Source: Candidatus Liptonbacteria bacterium (lineage in GTDB: Bacteria; Patescibacteriota; Minisyncoccia; UBA6257; 2-01-FULL-56-20). From it: 43,118 bases of DNA. Every line of letters begins with the position of its first letter. Position 1 is the stretch's first letter. Below are positions 31,655 through 39,370 of the stretch, in pieces. The DNA is taken from NCBI GenBank assembly GCA_016867315.1, contig VGJV01000006.1:1-43118 (forward strand). Direction: 5' to 3'. A program made the position numbers and the translations under genes. The notes below the pieces were generated by a model. The model did no database searches and was not told the DNA's origin. It worked only from the letters and a program-made list of their open reading frames with translations.

Positions 31655-32155
31655 GTTCGCGCGCGCGACTTGTTCTACTGCGCGCGTGATGAGTGCCTCA
31701 TCCACGGCCTTGGGATTCAACTCCACAGTTTTCACCAGCGCCTCTTTGACGAGAGTCACCGCTTCCCGGCGCATTTCCTGCTCCACTTTTTCCTGTTCCG
31801 CCTTGGCCAAGCGCTCCGCATTTGCTACGAGCTCGGCTTCCTTTTGTTTGGCGGTCTCGACACACTTCAATTCGAAGGCTTTTGCCCGAGCGTCCGCCTG
31901 CTGGAGCACGGTGAGTGCCTCCGCGTCGGCTTCTTTGAGTTTTTGAATCTTCAGCGTGTGCGCTTCTTTAAGCTGCGCCTCGGCTTCTTCGGCTTTTGCG
32001 AGCCCCTCCTTAATCTTCCTCTCTCGCTCTTTCATGAGGCGAAGAAGAGGTTTATAGGCGAAGAAGGTGAGGATAATCACAAGTAATCCAAAATTCACCG
32101 CCTGCGAGAGGAGGAGCCTCCAATCAATTCCTAATTGTGAGAGTAATTCATTCAT
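31649..32155 (-). CDS. atpF: ATP synthase b subunit
   Basis: 168 residues. One N-terminal transmembrane helix (about 14-32, LLLSQAVNFGLLVIILTFFAY) is followed by a long charged helix (RERKIKEGLAKAEEAEAQLKEAHTLKIQ...) that dimerises as the peripheral stalk. The length fits the family. The stop codon is supplied by repeat C4. Confidence 0.95.
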   Translation of the reverse strand: MNELLSQLGIDWRLLLSQAVNFGLLVIILTFFAYKPLLRLMKERERKIKEGLAKAEEAEAQLKEAHTLKIQKLKEADAEALTVLQQADARAKAFELKCVETAKQKEAELVANAERLAKAEQEKVEQEMRREAVTLVKEALVKTVELNPKAVDEALITRAVEQVARANK

Positions 32156-32167
32156 GTGAACCTACTT

Positions 32168-32196
32168 CAATTTTCTACTTTCTATTTTCTACTTTC
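32168..32196. repeat. Family F arm (TTCTATTTTC unit) between atpE and atpF
   Basis: TTTTCTACTTTCTATTTTC-type tandem. It is similar to the right arm of F1 and to 32485-32508 on the other side of atpE. No complementary arm is adjacent. Confidence 0.75.
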
Positions 32197-32201
32197 TGTC
32201 C

Positions 32202-32508
<307 letters not shown>

Positions 32509-33381
32509 TCAGTGCGCCGCCTCATGCTCCTGCACCGCCATGCCGATAAATACCAACGCGAGCATGGCAAAGATGAAGGCCTGGATAAATCCCACGAATA
32601 CCTCCAGGAAATAGAAAGGAAGAGGGACAAGGTAGGGGAGGAGGAAGGAAATGACGACGAGGAGCACTTCTCCCGCGAAAATATTCCCGAAAAGACGGAA
32701 GGAAAACGAGATTATTCTCGCACATTCTGAAACAAATTCAAGGATTCCGACGAAAAACCCAATAGGAGAACGGAAATTCAAAAACTTTCCGATATGCGGG
32801 CCGATGCCGATCGCGACCGCCCCCAAAATGTTCGTGGCGATCACGGTGACGATCGCGAGTGCTAAGGTGAAATTCAAATCACTCGAAGGTGCACGAAAGA
32901 GAGGAGCTCCGCCAGTTGGCGGATTCCCTTCATACAACATAATCGAACCTACGCCGGGGAATAACCCCAACCAGTTCGAGAAAAGCACTACAAAGAAGAT
33001 TGTACCGATGAGAGGTAAGTATCGCTCCGACTGCCGGCGCGAACCCAAGATGTTGTCCATCACGGAAAGCGTCCCGCCGAGGATTGCCTCCGCCGCGTTT
33101 TGGAGTTTGCCCGGGATGAGCGAAAGCTTTCGGCCGAGGAGCATCGCCCCGCCTCCCATGAATACAAGGATAATTAAAGAAAGAAAAAGCCCGTTGGTCA
33201 CGGGAAAATCACCGATCCGGAAAAGCTCTTCTGCCTTGATGGAAATGTGGATGCCGGGGGCCTCGGAGTGGGCAACAGGAGCGGTCGTAGTGGCTCCGGA
33301 AATCCCGGGTGCGGCGTGAGTTTCCTCGGTAGTTTTCGAGGCGGCATAGGCCCGAGGGATGAAATCCAATAAAGTTTGCAT
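32509..33381 (-). CDS. atpB: ATP synthase a subunit
   Basis: 290 residues, polytopic, with an extracytoplasmic N-terminal extension rich in Ala/Thr/His. The essential stator Arg lies in FSFRLFGNIFAGE, and the final helices PFYFLEVFVGFIQAFIFAMLALVFIG are canonical. A family J palindrome (32908-32924) encodes NPPTGG in a loop between helices. First gene of the operon, with its own promoter just upstream. Confidence 0.95.
   Translation of the reverse strand: MQTLLDFIPRAYAASKTTEETHAAPGISGATTTAPVAHSEAPGIHISIKAEELFRIGDFPVTNGLFLSLIILVFMGGGAMLLGRKLSLIPGKLQNAAEAILGGTLSVMDNILGSRRQSERYLPLIGTIFFVVLFSNWLGLFPGVGSIMLYEGNPPTGGAPLFRAPSSDLNFTLALAIVTVIATNILGAVAIGIGPHIGKFLNFRSPIGFFVGILEFVSECARIISFSFRLFGNIFAGEVLLVVISFLLPYLVPLPFYFLEVFVGFIQAFIFAMLALVFIGMAVQEHEAAH
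32908..32924. repeat. Family J palindrome inside atpB
   Basis: TCCGCC-AGTT-GGCGGA, in frame, encoding NPPTGG in a loop between transmembrane helices. Confidence 0.7.
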
Positions 33382-33400
33382 TTATTTTTGAAACGCCCTT

Positions 33401-33428
33401 ATTATACCCCGTAGTAGAAATTTGACCA
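33401..33428 (-). promoter_or_regulatory. Promoter of the ATP synthase operon
   Basis: Minus strand TGGTCA (33428-33423), 16-bp spacer, perfect TATAAT (33406-33401). The predicted leader to the atpB ATG is about 13 bases. Confidence 0.6.
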
Positions 33429-33702
33429 GTAAAACCGCCCTTTTTTCATTCTCTGTCTTTTACCTTATAAAACCAATTTTGTTTTTAAAAATAACATGAT
33501 AAATAGGAGAGGAAGTCAAATTTTCACTATCGGGGTTATACAAGGGTTTTTTCGCTTATACAAGCATTGCGTTCCACGCCCAAAAGCGTAAGTTGTTCCA
33601 AGAACTTTGCGAAATCCAAGGAGAATGGCGGGAATAACCTGACAATAACAAGAATTTTCTCTTGCAAAGTCGGGTTTGTCTTTTTAAACGGGTTGTTTCA
33701 TG
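33429..33702. other. AT-rich intergenic region upstream of atpB and the toxin-antitoxin pair
   Basis: Two copies of TTATACAAG about 20 bases apart (near 33536 and 33557) and a GCG-n-CGC palindromic stretch near 33567-33590. No gene or recognised RNA. Confidence 0.3.
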
Positions 33703-33720
33703 GGTTATCATATGTTAACC
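33703..33720. promoter_or_regulatory. Probable operator of the toxin-antitoxin operon
   Basis: GGTTATCATATGTTAACC, an 18-bp near-perfect palindrome centred on CATATG, eight bases before the antitoxin ATG. It fits autoregulation by a DNA-binding antitoxin. Confidence 0.55.
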
Positions 33721-33727
33721 TATAAAA

Positions 33728-33979
33728 ATGAATGATTTTCTCTCTACAATCGAGGTTTCCAAAATTCTTAAAGTAAGCAGAATAGCAGTGCAAAAAAAAA
33801 TAAAAAAAGGCCAGATAAAAGCCATGAAAGTGGGGCGTAATTATGTAGTACCTAAAGAAGAGGTGCTCAAGGCTCTCGGGGAAGTAATAGGGGAGGAAAG
33901 CAAAAAAGAAATTGATAAGGCTATCCAAAAAGCGGTGCGGGAGTACGGGGAAGCGTTTAAAAAATTAGGAAGAGAATGA
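33728..33979 (+). CDS. HTH (excisionase/MerR-type) antitoxin-like protein
   Basis: 83 residues. The N-terminal winged-helix of the excisionase/HTH_17 type is LSTIEVSKILKVSRIAVQKKIKKGQIKAMKVGRNYVVPKEEVLKAL. A helical tail KEIDKAIQKAVREYGEAFKKLGRE is suited to binding and masking a toxin. It overlaps the Doc-like gene by four bases (ATGA), the classic order antitoxin-toxin. The palindrome at 33703-33720 is the likely operator. Confidence 0.8.
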   Translation: MNDFLSTIEVSKILKVSRIAVQKKIKKGQIKAMKVGRNYVVPKEEVLKALGEVIGEESKKEIDKAIQKAVREYGEAFKKLGRE

Positions 33980-34413
33980 TCATCAAGAGGTTATCTCTGA
34001 AGGAGGTGGAGTATATAGCTTTTGGGCTGGCGAAAGAACTGATGACATGGAATGAACCTATTCCCGATTTCGGTCCTAGGTATCCAAACGTGCTTGAAAG
34101 TTGTATTGCCGCCCCTTTTCAAACATTTCACAAAAAACCGCTCTATAAAAAATTAGTGGGCAAGGCAGCGATTCTTTTTTATCTCCTGATTAAAAATCAT
34201 CCTTTCAAGAATGGAAACAAAAGAATTGCAGTAATGACACTCCTTACTTTTCTTTTTGTGAACCGAAAATGGCTCAAAATATCGAATGAAATATTATATG
34301 AATTTGCGGTGGTAATCGCGGAGAGCCACTCAAGAAGGAAAGAAGAATTTGTGTTGCGAATTGAAGAATTTTTGCAAGAGAATATCACTCCTCGCAAGAC
34401 AGTTAACTCGTAG
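33976..34413 (+). CDS. Doc/Fic-family toxin
   Basis: 145 residues. The active-site motif is HPFKNGNKRIA with His75. In the position where AMPylating Fic enzymes have G-R (GNGR), this protein has N-K-R (GNKR), the Doc signature. Doc phosphorylates EF-Tu and halts translation. The fold is all helical and the length (126 in P1 Doc) fits. The stop codon overlaps the 3' end of tRNA-Glu on the other strand, so the pair is packed against the tRNA. Confidence 0.85.
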   Translation: MIIKRLSLKEVEYIAFGLAKELMTWNEPIPDFGPRYPNVLESCIAAPFQTFHKKPLYKKLVGKAAILFYLLIKNHPFKNGNKRIAVMTLLTFLFVNRKWLKISNEILYEFAVVIAESHSRRKEEFVLRIEEFLQENITPRKTVNS

Positions 34414-34482
34414 CCCCAAGGGGGATCGAACCCCTATTTTGCCCGTGAAAGGGGCATGTCCTAGCCATTAGACGATGAGGCC
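34411..34482 (-). tRNA. tRNA-Glu (TTC)
   Basis: 72 bases, minus strand. Acceptor GGCCTCA with TGGGGCT (G-T pairs at 1-72 and 5-68), discriminator A. Anticodon stem TGCCC/GGGCA, loop CTTTCAC with anticodon TTC. T arm AGGGG-TTCGATC-CCCCT. No encoded CCA. Confidence 0.93.
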
Positions 34483-34497
34483 CTATAATGCCCGCTT

Positions 34498-34526
34498 ATT
34501 TTACGGGTTTAAGCCCATTTTCGCAA
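34498..34526 (-). promoter_or_regulatory. Promoter of tRNA-Glu
   Basis: Minus strand TTGCGA, 17-bp spacer, TAAAAT, about 15 bases upstream of the tRNA 5' end. Confidence 0.6.
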
Positions 34527-34600
34527 GCTTTATTGTCTAATAAAGCATTAGGATTTGCACTGTCGGAGGTCGCGCCCATTTTTTGGAGCGCGAGTGTTAG

Positions 34601-34786
34601 GAAGCAACAACTAAATACGCCTTACGTAAACAGATCGAGAAAGACTTGGAGTTAGTCAACTCAGGCCAGATCGAAGGAGCGACGTGGCACTTCTTTCGAA
34701 GCCCAGACACGGGTTTAGTAGGGCCTTCGGAGCCGCTGCGACGAGCATTGGAGGAGGGTGGAATCTCGGTTATAATTCACGAATAG
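34601..34786 (+). pseudogene. C-terminal remnant of a polymorphic-toxin (Rhs/contact-dependent type) nuclease tail
   Basis: A 61-codon frame with no start codon, opening after a TAG at 34598 and ending at TAG 34784. It reads RKQIEKDLELVNSGQIEGA, TWHFFRSPDTGLVGPSEPL and RRALEEGGISVIIHE. The W-H-F-F-x-S-P-x-T-G-x-x-GPS-x-P-L pattern is the one I recall from the extreme C-termini of Rhs-type toxins. The delivery part of the gene is absent. It is two bases from the following small gene, the usual toxin-immunity spacing. Confidence 0.5.
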
Positions 34787-34788
34787 CT

Positions 34789-35361
34789 ATGGCATACACC
34801 ACTATAAAGCCGCCATTCTCGCTTAAGTATCGAGAGATGTCTCGGCATGAACTCAATGCTTACTTTCAATGGTTTTGTGATATCATGCCAACCAGAATCG
34901 GGATGTTAGAAGAAGTGGTTACGCAGACACCCGGATTTGAAACTTGGGTTGCCGACCAAACGCCGCAGTCGCTCGATATTCTTGGAACGTGGTTCCTCGG
35001 CCAAGTCGAAACACGACCACGAACAGTGGGAGAGCAACAAGATCTTGCGACTCGCTCGCCTTATCCGATTGACATTCCCGATGCGGAATTGACGAACAGC
35101 ACTTTTTCATTAGCGATGGATATCGGTATGTATTTCAGCCAGGTGCTGCGGCGAACTCACCCGTCGCTAAAATGGGAACAGCCATTGAAGGACAAGAAAT
35201 TTGCGGATTATGGGCAACCGGTGTTGGTTGGTTTTGGGCTTGTTCCACTCAATCCGGTCCGCATTGCAGTGACACTGGCGTACGGATTTGCCGCCAAGAA
35301 ACATAGCGGAAGCCGACTCCGGGAACTCTTTGAATATTGGTCGAGTCGAGTTGGTAACTGA
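34789..35361 (+). CDS. Probable immunity protein to a polymorphic toxin
   Basis: 190 residues from ATG 34789 (MAYTTIKPPFSLKYREMSRHELNAYFQWFCDIMPTRI has the pattern MSxxELNAYFxWF). Further LDILGTWFLGQVETR, SLAMDIGMYFSQVLRR and VRIAVTLAYGFA. Soluble, cytoplasmic, no membrane segment. I recall proteins of this type next to Rhs-type toxin tails; here it directly follows such a tail. It may be retained as an orphan immunity gene that protects against neighbours. The open frame extends to a GTG at 34684, but that overlaps the toxin remnant. Confidence 0.5.
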   Translation: MAYTTIKPPFSLKYREMSRHELNAYFQWFCDIMPTRIGMLEEVVTQTPGFETWVADQTPQSLDILGTWFLGQVETRPRTVGEQQDLATRSPYPIDIPDAELTNSTFSLAMDIGMYFSQVLRRTHPSLKWEQPLKDKKFADYGQPVLVGFGLVPLNPVRIAVTLAYGFAAKKHSGSRLRELFEYWSSRVGN

Positions 35362-35675
35362 AACGTTACAAAATGTTCTAATGACATGAAATGCGCCCCT
35401 AACTTTCTAAAGGCGATTAACCGTCTTAAGAGAGCACAAGCGAGTTTGTTGCTTCTTTTAATAGCAAGTACGTTTCCTCTGAAAAAAGCTGATGCCGTTA
35501 CCGAGGAAGTTTTCTACTCGCTACCTGCTACTCGCTACTCGCTGTGGTATGCTATACTCATCCCAAAGGTCCTTAGGATAAAATTCCTAATATCTAATTA
35601 CTAATTCCCAAGAGAGACTAGGAATTGGGGATTCAATTAGAAATTAGGTCAATTAGAAATTAGTAATTTAAACAT
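35362..35675. repeat. Intergenic repeats: solo family A arm and hairpin element B3
   Basis: A family A arm (TACTCGC units) at 35512-35542. Hairpin B3 has left arm 35583-35609 and right arm 35619-35669 of AATTAGA units, complementary. The right arm ends six bases before the DoxX ATG and shares a 27-nt stretch, with one mismatch, with B4. A 72-codon open frame over this region is not credible as a gene. Confidence 0.8.
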
Positions 35676-36083
35676 ATGTTTCCTCTTCTCTATATTTGGA
35701 GCGATTGGGGGATTCTTATTTTGAGAGTGTTTTTTGGAGCGATTATCGTAGTCCACGGCTGGCCGAAGATTAGGAATTGGGAAGAAACTGCGCGGAACTT
35801 CGAAGCTATGGGGTTCAAGCCGGGGAATGTATTGGGTCCGATCGTGGCAATCCTCGAATTCTTCGGAGGAATTGCTTTGATGGCTGGTTTCTACACTCAA
35901 CTCATTGCAGCACTTCTCGTAGTGCAGTTCATCGTAGCGACGATTTGGAAGATTAAAAACGGCCAAAAGTTGGTGGGAGGTTGGGAGCTCGATCTTATGC
36001 TCTTGGGCGCCGCAGTACTTTTTACAGTGCTCGGCGGAGGAGCGTTCTCCTTGGATCACCTCCTCTTTATGGGAAGCTTCTAA
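35676..36083 (+). CDS. DoxX-family membrane protein
   Basis: 135 residues with four transmembrane helices. GILILRVFFGAIIVVHGWPKIRNW, FKPGNVLGPIVAILEFFGGIALMAGFYTQLIAALLVVQFIVATIWK and LMLLGAAVLFTVLGGG are typical of DoxX. Family roles are poorly defined (redox or respiratory-chain associated). No other redox genes are adjacent. It starts six bases after the right arm of element B3. Confidence 0.85.
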   Translation: MFPLLYIWSDWGILILRVFFGAIIVVHGWPKIRNWEETARNFEAMGFKPGNVLGPIVAILEFFGGIALMAGFYTQLIAALLVVQFIVATIWKIKNGQKLVGGWELDLMLLGAAVLFTVLGGGAFSLDHLLFMGSF

Positions 36084-36189
36084 ATAGCAAGTAGCACGTA
36101 GCGAGTAGCAGGCGGAGGATAAAAATTATCCTTGTGTTTTGTGCCCTCCTGTTTCATGCTACTTGCTACATGCTACCCGCTACTCGCTC
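36084..36189. repeat. Hairpin element A3 (TAGCGAG family)
   Basis: Left arm AGCAAGTAGCACGTAGC... (36084-36110), right arm GCTACTTGCTACATGC... (36155-36189), complementary. The core of ~45 nt has its own small hairpin AGGATAA/TTATCCT. The right arm encodes the first residues of the glycosyltransferase. Confidence 0.88.
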
Positions 36190-37846
36190 GTCCCCATATC
36201 GCCTTTACGAATTCCTCCCCGGCGCGTTAGCCTGGGGAACCATCCTCCTGCTTCTTATCGGTTCTCGATTTGCCCCCCAAGCGGTGGGGATTTTTGTCGT
36301 TCTTTTCGGTGTCTATTGGCTCCTTAAATCCATTTATCTATCCATTCACATGCGGGCGGCTTTCAAAAAAATGAAAGCGAACCTCAAGGTGAACTGGCTC
36401 AAGGAACTAGAACTTATGACTCATGACAAAATGACATATGACCAAAGAAACAGTCATCAGTCATCAGTCATTAGTCATTGGTCAAGAGTACGCCATCTCG
36501 TTCTCTTCCCCATGTATAAAGAACCGTACGAGGTAGTAAGAGAAAGCTTTGCGAGTCTCGCCCGCGCTGAGTATCCCAAAGAACATTTTTTGGTGGTGCT
36601 CGCGACGGAGGCCCGAGCCGGAAAAGAAGCGGAGAGGGTTGTGGAAAAAATCCGGCAAGAATTCGGCAATTCTTTCGGCGGTTTTCTTATAACGACCCAT
36701 CCTGAAGGCCTCCCCGGAGAAATTCCCGGAAAAGGCGCAAATATTGCCTGGGCCACCCAGCGCGCCAAAGAAGAATTGATTGATCCGCTTATACGGCGCG
36801 AGAATAAGAATGAGTATGAGCATAATTCTCATTCTCATCCTTTATCTTCCCGCTCTCATCCTACCAACACATTCTCATACGAGAATGTGTTGGTGTCCGC
36901 CTTCGACATCGACACCCAAGCCCCTCCTCAGTATTTTGCCCGCCTCACGCATGCGTATCTCACAACCCCAGACCCGCTCCATGCGATTTATCAGCCTATT
37001 CCGCTCTTTACGAATAACATTTATGAAGCGCCCCTCCTTGCGCGCATCGTGACATTCTCGGCGACCTTTTGGCAGATGATGCAGCAGGCGCGGCCCGAGC
37101 GTCTCACCACTTTTTCTTCTCAATCGGTGCCCTTGAAAGTATTGAATGACGTAGGATTTTGGCATCGCGATGTGGTCTCCGAAGATTCGCGCATTTTTTG
37201 GCAGGCCTTTCTCCATTATCACGGGAATTTTCGGGTAGAACCTTTGGCATTCCCTGTGAGAATGGATGCGAACGTAGCCCCTACCTTCTGGGGGACGCTT
37301 AAAAATATTTATCGGCAACAGCGTCGCTGGGGGTGGGGAGTAGAGAATGTGCCCTATCTCTTGCATGGTTTTAAAAAGGATCATCTGATCCCCAAAGAAA
37401 AGAAGCGGTACTGGGCGTTCCTTACTCTCGAAGGCTTTCATTCCTGGTCCACTAATGCGTTCATTCTCTTTTTCTTAGGGTGGATGCCTTCTCTCATAGG
37501 TGGGGAAGAATTTCGCTCATCGCTCTTTTCTTATAACATCGGTGGTGTTACGCGAGTGATTATGATTATGGCCATGATCGGAGTTATCACCGCTGCAGAA
37601 ATTGCTTTGGCACTTTTGCCCCCACGCCCGTCGTGGTTCCGGCGCCGCCACGCATTCGTATACATTCTAGAGTGGCTCCTTTTACCCATCACGCTCATCT
37701 TTTTCGGCGCATTGCCTGGCTTGGAAGCTCAAACCCGTCTCATGCTGGGCGGGAAGTGGAGACTAGGTTTTTGGATTACTCCAAAAACGCGAAAGGGATT
37801 TAAAAAAATCGGGAAAGGGGTCGGGGAAACGGGAGTTTCCCCGTAG
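36134..37846 (+). CDS. Family 2 (cellulose-synthase-like) membrane glycosyltransferase with repeat-encoded insertions
   Basis: 570 residues from GTG 36134 (or ATG 36170; both lie in or near repeat A3). Two N-terminal and several C-terminal transmembrane helices surround a GT2 domain: LVLFPMYKEPYEVVRESFAS, GKGANIAWA, the D-x-D in SAFDIDTQAP, VVSEDSRIFWQ (acceptor ED) and the processivity motif QQRRW. Two in-frame insertions come from hairpin elements: MTHDKMTYDQRNSHQSSVIS (36413-36484) before the catalytic domain and about 32 residues, ENKNEYEHNSHSHP... (36797-36893), just before D-x-D. It probably makes a surface polysaccharide (inference). Confidence 0.85.
   Translation: MFCALLFHATCYMLPATRSSPYRLYEFLPGALAWGTILLLLIGSRFAPQAVGIFVVLFGVYWLLKSIYLSIHMRAAFKKMKANLKVNWLKELELMTHDKMTYDQRNSHQSSVISHWSRVRHLVLFPMYKEPYEVVRESFASLARAEYPKEHFLVVLATEARAGKEAERVVEKIRQEFGNSFGGFLITTHPEGLPGEIPGKGANIAWATQRAKEELIDPLIRRENKNEYEHNSHSHPLSSRSHPTNTFSYENVLVSAFDIDTQAPPQYFARLTHAYLTTPDPLHAIYQPIPLFTNNIYEAPLLARIVTFSATFWQMMQQARPERLTTFSSQSVPLKVLNDVGFWHRDVVSEDSRIFWQAFLHYHGNFRVEPLAFPVRMDANVAPTFWGTLKNIYRQQRRWGWGVENVPYLLHGFKKDHLIPKEKKRYWAFLTLEGFHSWSTNAFILFFLGWMPSLIGGEEFRSSLFSYNIGGVTRVIMIMAMIGVITAAEIALALLPPRPSWFRRRHAFVYILEWLLLPITLIFFGALPGLEAQTRLMLGGKWRLGFWITPKTRKGFKKIGKGVGETGVSP
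36413..36484 (+). repeat. Hairpin element C5 inside the glycosyltransferase
   Basis: Left arm 36413-36442 (ATGACTCATGAC units), right arm 36452-36484 (GTCATCAGTCATTAG units), 9-base loop, in frame. Confidence 0.85.
36800..36893 (+). repeat. Hairpin element D4 plus a second hairpin inside the glycosyltransferase
   Basis: Arms 36800-36822 and 36825-36840 (GAGAATAAGAATGAG against ATTCTCATTCTC). Right after, at about 36863-36894, comes a perfect 14-bp hairpin ACCAACACATTCTC-ATAC with its exact complement. All in frame. Confidence 0.82.
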
Positions 37847-37856
37847 CGGAAGTATT

Positions 37857-37988
37857 GTTGAAACCGAGGGGTTTCAAGGAGCGTAGGCGACGGGGTCGGG
37901 GGAGGGCGGGAGGCTTCCCCCGTGTAGGAAAGTCCGCCAGCTGGCGGATGTGGAGAACCGAGGGTTCTCCAGGAGCGCAGCGACGGTT
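37857..37988. repeat. Two copies of a compact palindromic repeat (family K) and a J palindrome
   Basis: Each K copy is a short hairpin (GAAACC-n-GGTTTC at ~37859; GAGAACC-n-GGTTCTC at ~37953) followed by AGGAGCG(T/C)AG and CGACGG. Between them a J palindrome TCCGCC-AGCT-GGCGGA (37932-37949). A CCCCGTGTAGGAA string here recurs near 11817. Confidence 0.6.
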
Positions 37989-38008
37989 TGTGGTGACGCC
38001 AAAGACAC

Positions 38009-38040
38009 GAGCAAGTAGCAGGTAGCGAGTAGCAAGTAGC
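38009..38040 (+). repeat. Left arm of element A4
   Basis: GAGCAAGTAGCAGGTAGCGA and further units, complementary to 38461-38495. It lies 24 bases upstream of the four-helix-bundle gene start. Confidence 0.88.
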
Positions 38041-38063
38041 AAAATAAAAGCTACAATGAGGAA

Positions 38064-38441
38064 ATGAATGGAAGTATTCAGTCCTATCGTGATTTAGGTG
38101 TGTGGCAAAAATCCAAAAGATATGCCGTGCGAGTGTATAAAATTACAGAAAAGTTTCCTCCTCATGAACTCTATGGACTGACGAGTCAGATGCGCCGCGC
38201 AGGCGTTTCTATTCCATCGGGCATTGCCGAAGGTTTTAGGAGAAAATCTAAAAAGGAAAAAGCTCAATTTTTGCGGATAGCATATGGGTCTGGCGCAGAA
38301 CTCGAGACTCAATTGGAAATAGGTCATGATTTGGGATACATCACTCCGGCGGAATACGAGGAGTTGGTAATAGAATTGGAAGAAATTATGAAAATGTTGA
38401 ATAAAAACATCGAAGTCTTAGAAAGTAATGTGATAAAATGA
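38064..38441 (+). CDS. Four-helix-bundle protein 1 (23S rRNA IVP / Avd-like)
   Basis: 125 residues of the TIGR02436 type. YRDLGVWQKSKRYAVRVYKI, the hallmark LTSQMRRAGVSIPSGIAEGF, then AQFLRIAYGSGAELETQLEIGHDLGYI. Known relatives are the ORFs in 23S rRNA intervening sequences and the accessory protein (bAvd) of diversity-generating retroelements, which forms a pentameric barrel and binds nucleic acid. No reverse transcriptase or rRNA is here. The gene sits between complementary family A arms (38009-38040 and 38461-38532). Its stop overlaps the prepilin ATG (ATGA). Confidence 0.9.
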   Translation: MNGSIQSYRDLGVWQKSKRYAVRVYKITEKFPPHELYGLTSQMRRAGVSIPSGIAEGFRRKSKKEKAQFLRIAYGSGAELETQLEIGHDLGYITPAEYEELVIELEEIMKMLNKNIEVLESNVIK

Positions 38442-39337
38442 ACTCGATGAAGCACTTCTTCGCTACTTGCTACTTGCTACTCGCTACTCGCTTGCATTCT
38501 GCTACTCGCTACTCGCTACTTGCTACTCGCTCTCAAAAAGGTTTTACAATTTTTGAGTTGATCATTTTCGCCGGGATTTTGACGCTCATCGTGGTGGCGT
38601 TCATCACGATCTTGGTTTCAATCACGCGAGTGCATGTCCGGCAATCGGCCGCGGCTGAAGTAAACCAGCAAAGCCAATTCGTCCTTCAGACCGTTCAGTA
38701 TTATGTGGAACAATCGAGCTTGATAGAGCTTGATGGCAATGCCGCGACGAGCACTCTGAAGCTTCGCATGGCCGCCACGTCTTCCGATCCTCTCTATATT
38801 TACGCGTCTGCCGGGGTGCTCTACCTCAAGGAAACGGACAGCGGGACTCCCGTCGCCCTTACTTCGAGCAAAGTTACCGTCTCAAACATCTCGTTTACGA
38901 AGCGGGAGCATGCGCGGGCCTCGGACTCGGTGAGCGTATCCTTCACGATTGCCTATAACACCGTGAACGCTCAGGAGCGTTTTTCCGAAACCTTGAACAC
39001 CGCCGTGGCGCGGGTGAATGCGGCGACCTTCGATTCGAACCTCATTCCTTCCTCGACTGCCCTCTACGATGTGGGGGTAACTTCGCAAATATGGCGCTCA
39101 GTCAATAATATTATTTACTTCAGCGGTGCGAATGTGGGCGTGGGAGTATCGAACCCCGGCCAAACCCTGGAGGTGAATGGGGGAGTGCGCTTGAACACGA
39201 CCACTTCGAAACCTACGTGTGACGCGGACCAGCGGGGTACGTTTTGGGTAACACAAGCGTCCGGAGGAGTGAAGGATTCGGTAGAGGTATGCGCCAAAAG
39301 CGCGGCCGACTCCTATGCGTGGAGAACCATCTACTGA
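38438..39337 (+). CDS. Prepilin-like protein with a repeat-encoded leader
   Basis: 299 residues. Type IV prepilin signature RSQKG-FTIFELIIFAGILT: cleavage after Gly35, Phe36 at +1, Glu40 at +5, then one hydrophobic helix. The 35-residue leader is unusually long, and residues ~9-32 (CYLLLATRLHSATRYSLLAT) are encoded by the right arm of element A4. The C-terminus has a tail-fibre-like motif VGVGVSNPGQTLEVNGG. It is probably a pseudopilin or surface adhesin. Translation may really start later than 38438; no better ATG lies close to the cleavage site. Confidence 0.8.
   Translation: MNSMKHFFATCYLLLATRLHSATRYSLLATRSQKGFTIFELIIFAGILTLIVVAFITILVSITRVHVRQSAAAEVNQQSQFVLQTVQYYVEQSSLIELDGNAATSTLKLRMAATSSDPLYIYASAGVLYLKETDSGTPVALTSSKVTVSNISFTKREHARASDSVSVSFTIAYNTVNAQERFSETLNTAVARVNAATFDSNLIPSSTALYDVGVTSQIWRSVNNIIYFSGANVGVGVSNPGQTLEVNGGVRLNTTTSKPTCDADQRGTFWVTQASGGVKDSVEVCAKSAADSYAWRTIY
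38461..38532 (+). repeat. Right arm of element A4, coding for the prepilin leader
   Basis: About eight GCTACTTGC/GCTACTCGC units, complementary to 38009-38040. Confidence 0.88.
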
Positions 39338-39370
39338 CGACTAATGACCTATAACTTATGACTGATGACA
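39335..39370 (+). repeat. Left arm of element C6
   Basis: GACTAATGACCTATAACTTA and further units. It begins with the prepilin TGA stop and contains the ATG (39358) of the next gene. It shares 16 exact complementary bases with the right arm. Confidence 0.88.

Noticed and set aside
35386-35604. 72-codon open frame with a hydrophobic stretch (LLLLLIASTFPL) between the immunity gene and DoxX
   Set aside because: Its second half is entirely encoded by family A and B repeat arms and it has no homology I recognise; a chance frame through repeats is more likely.
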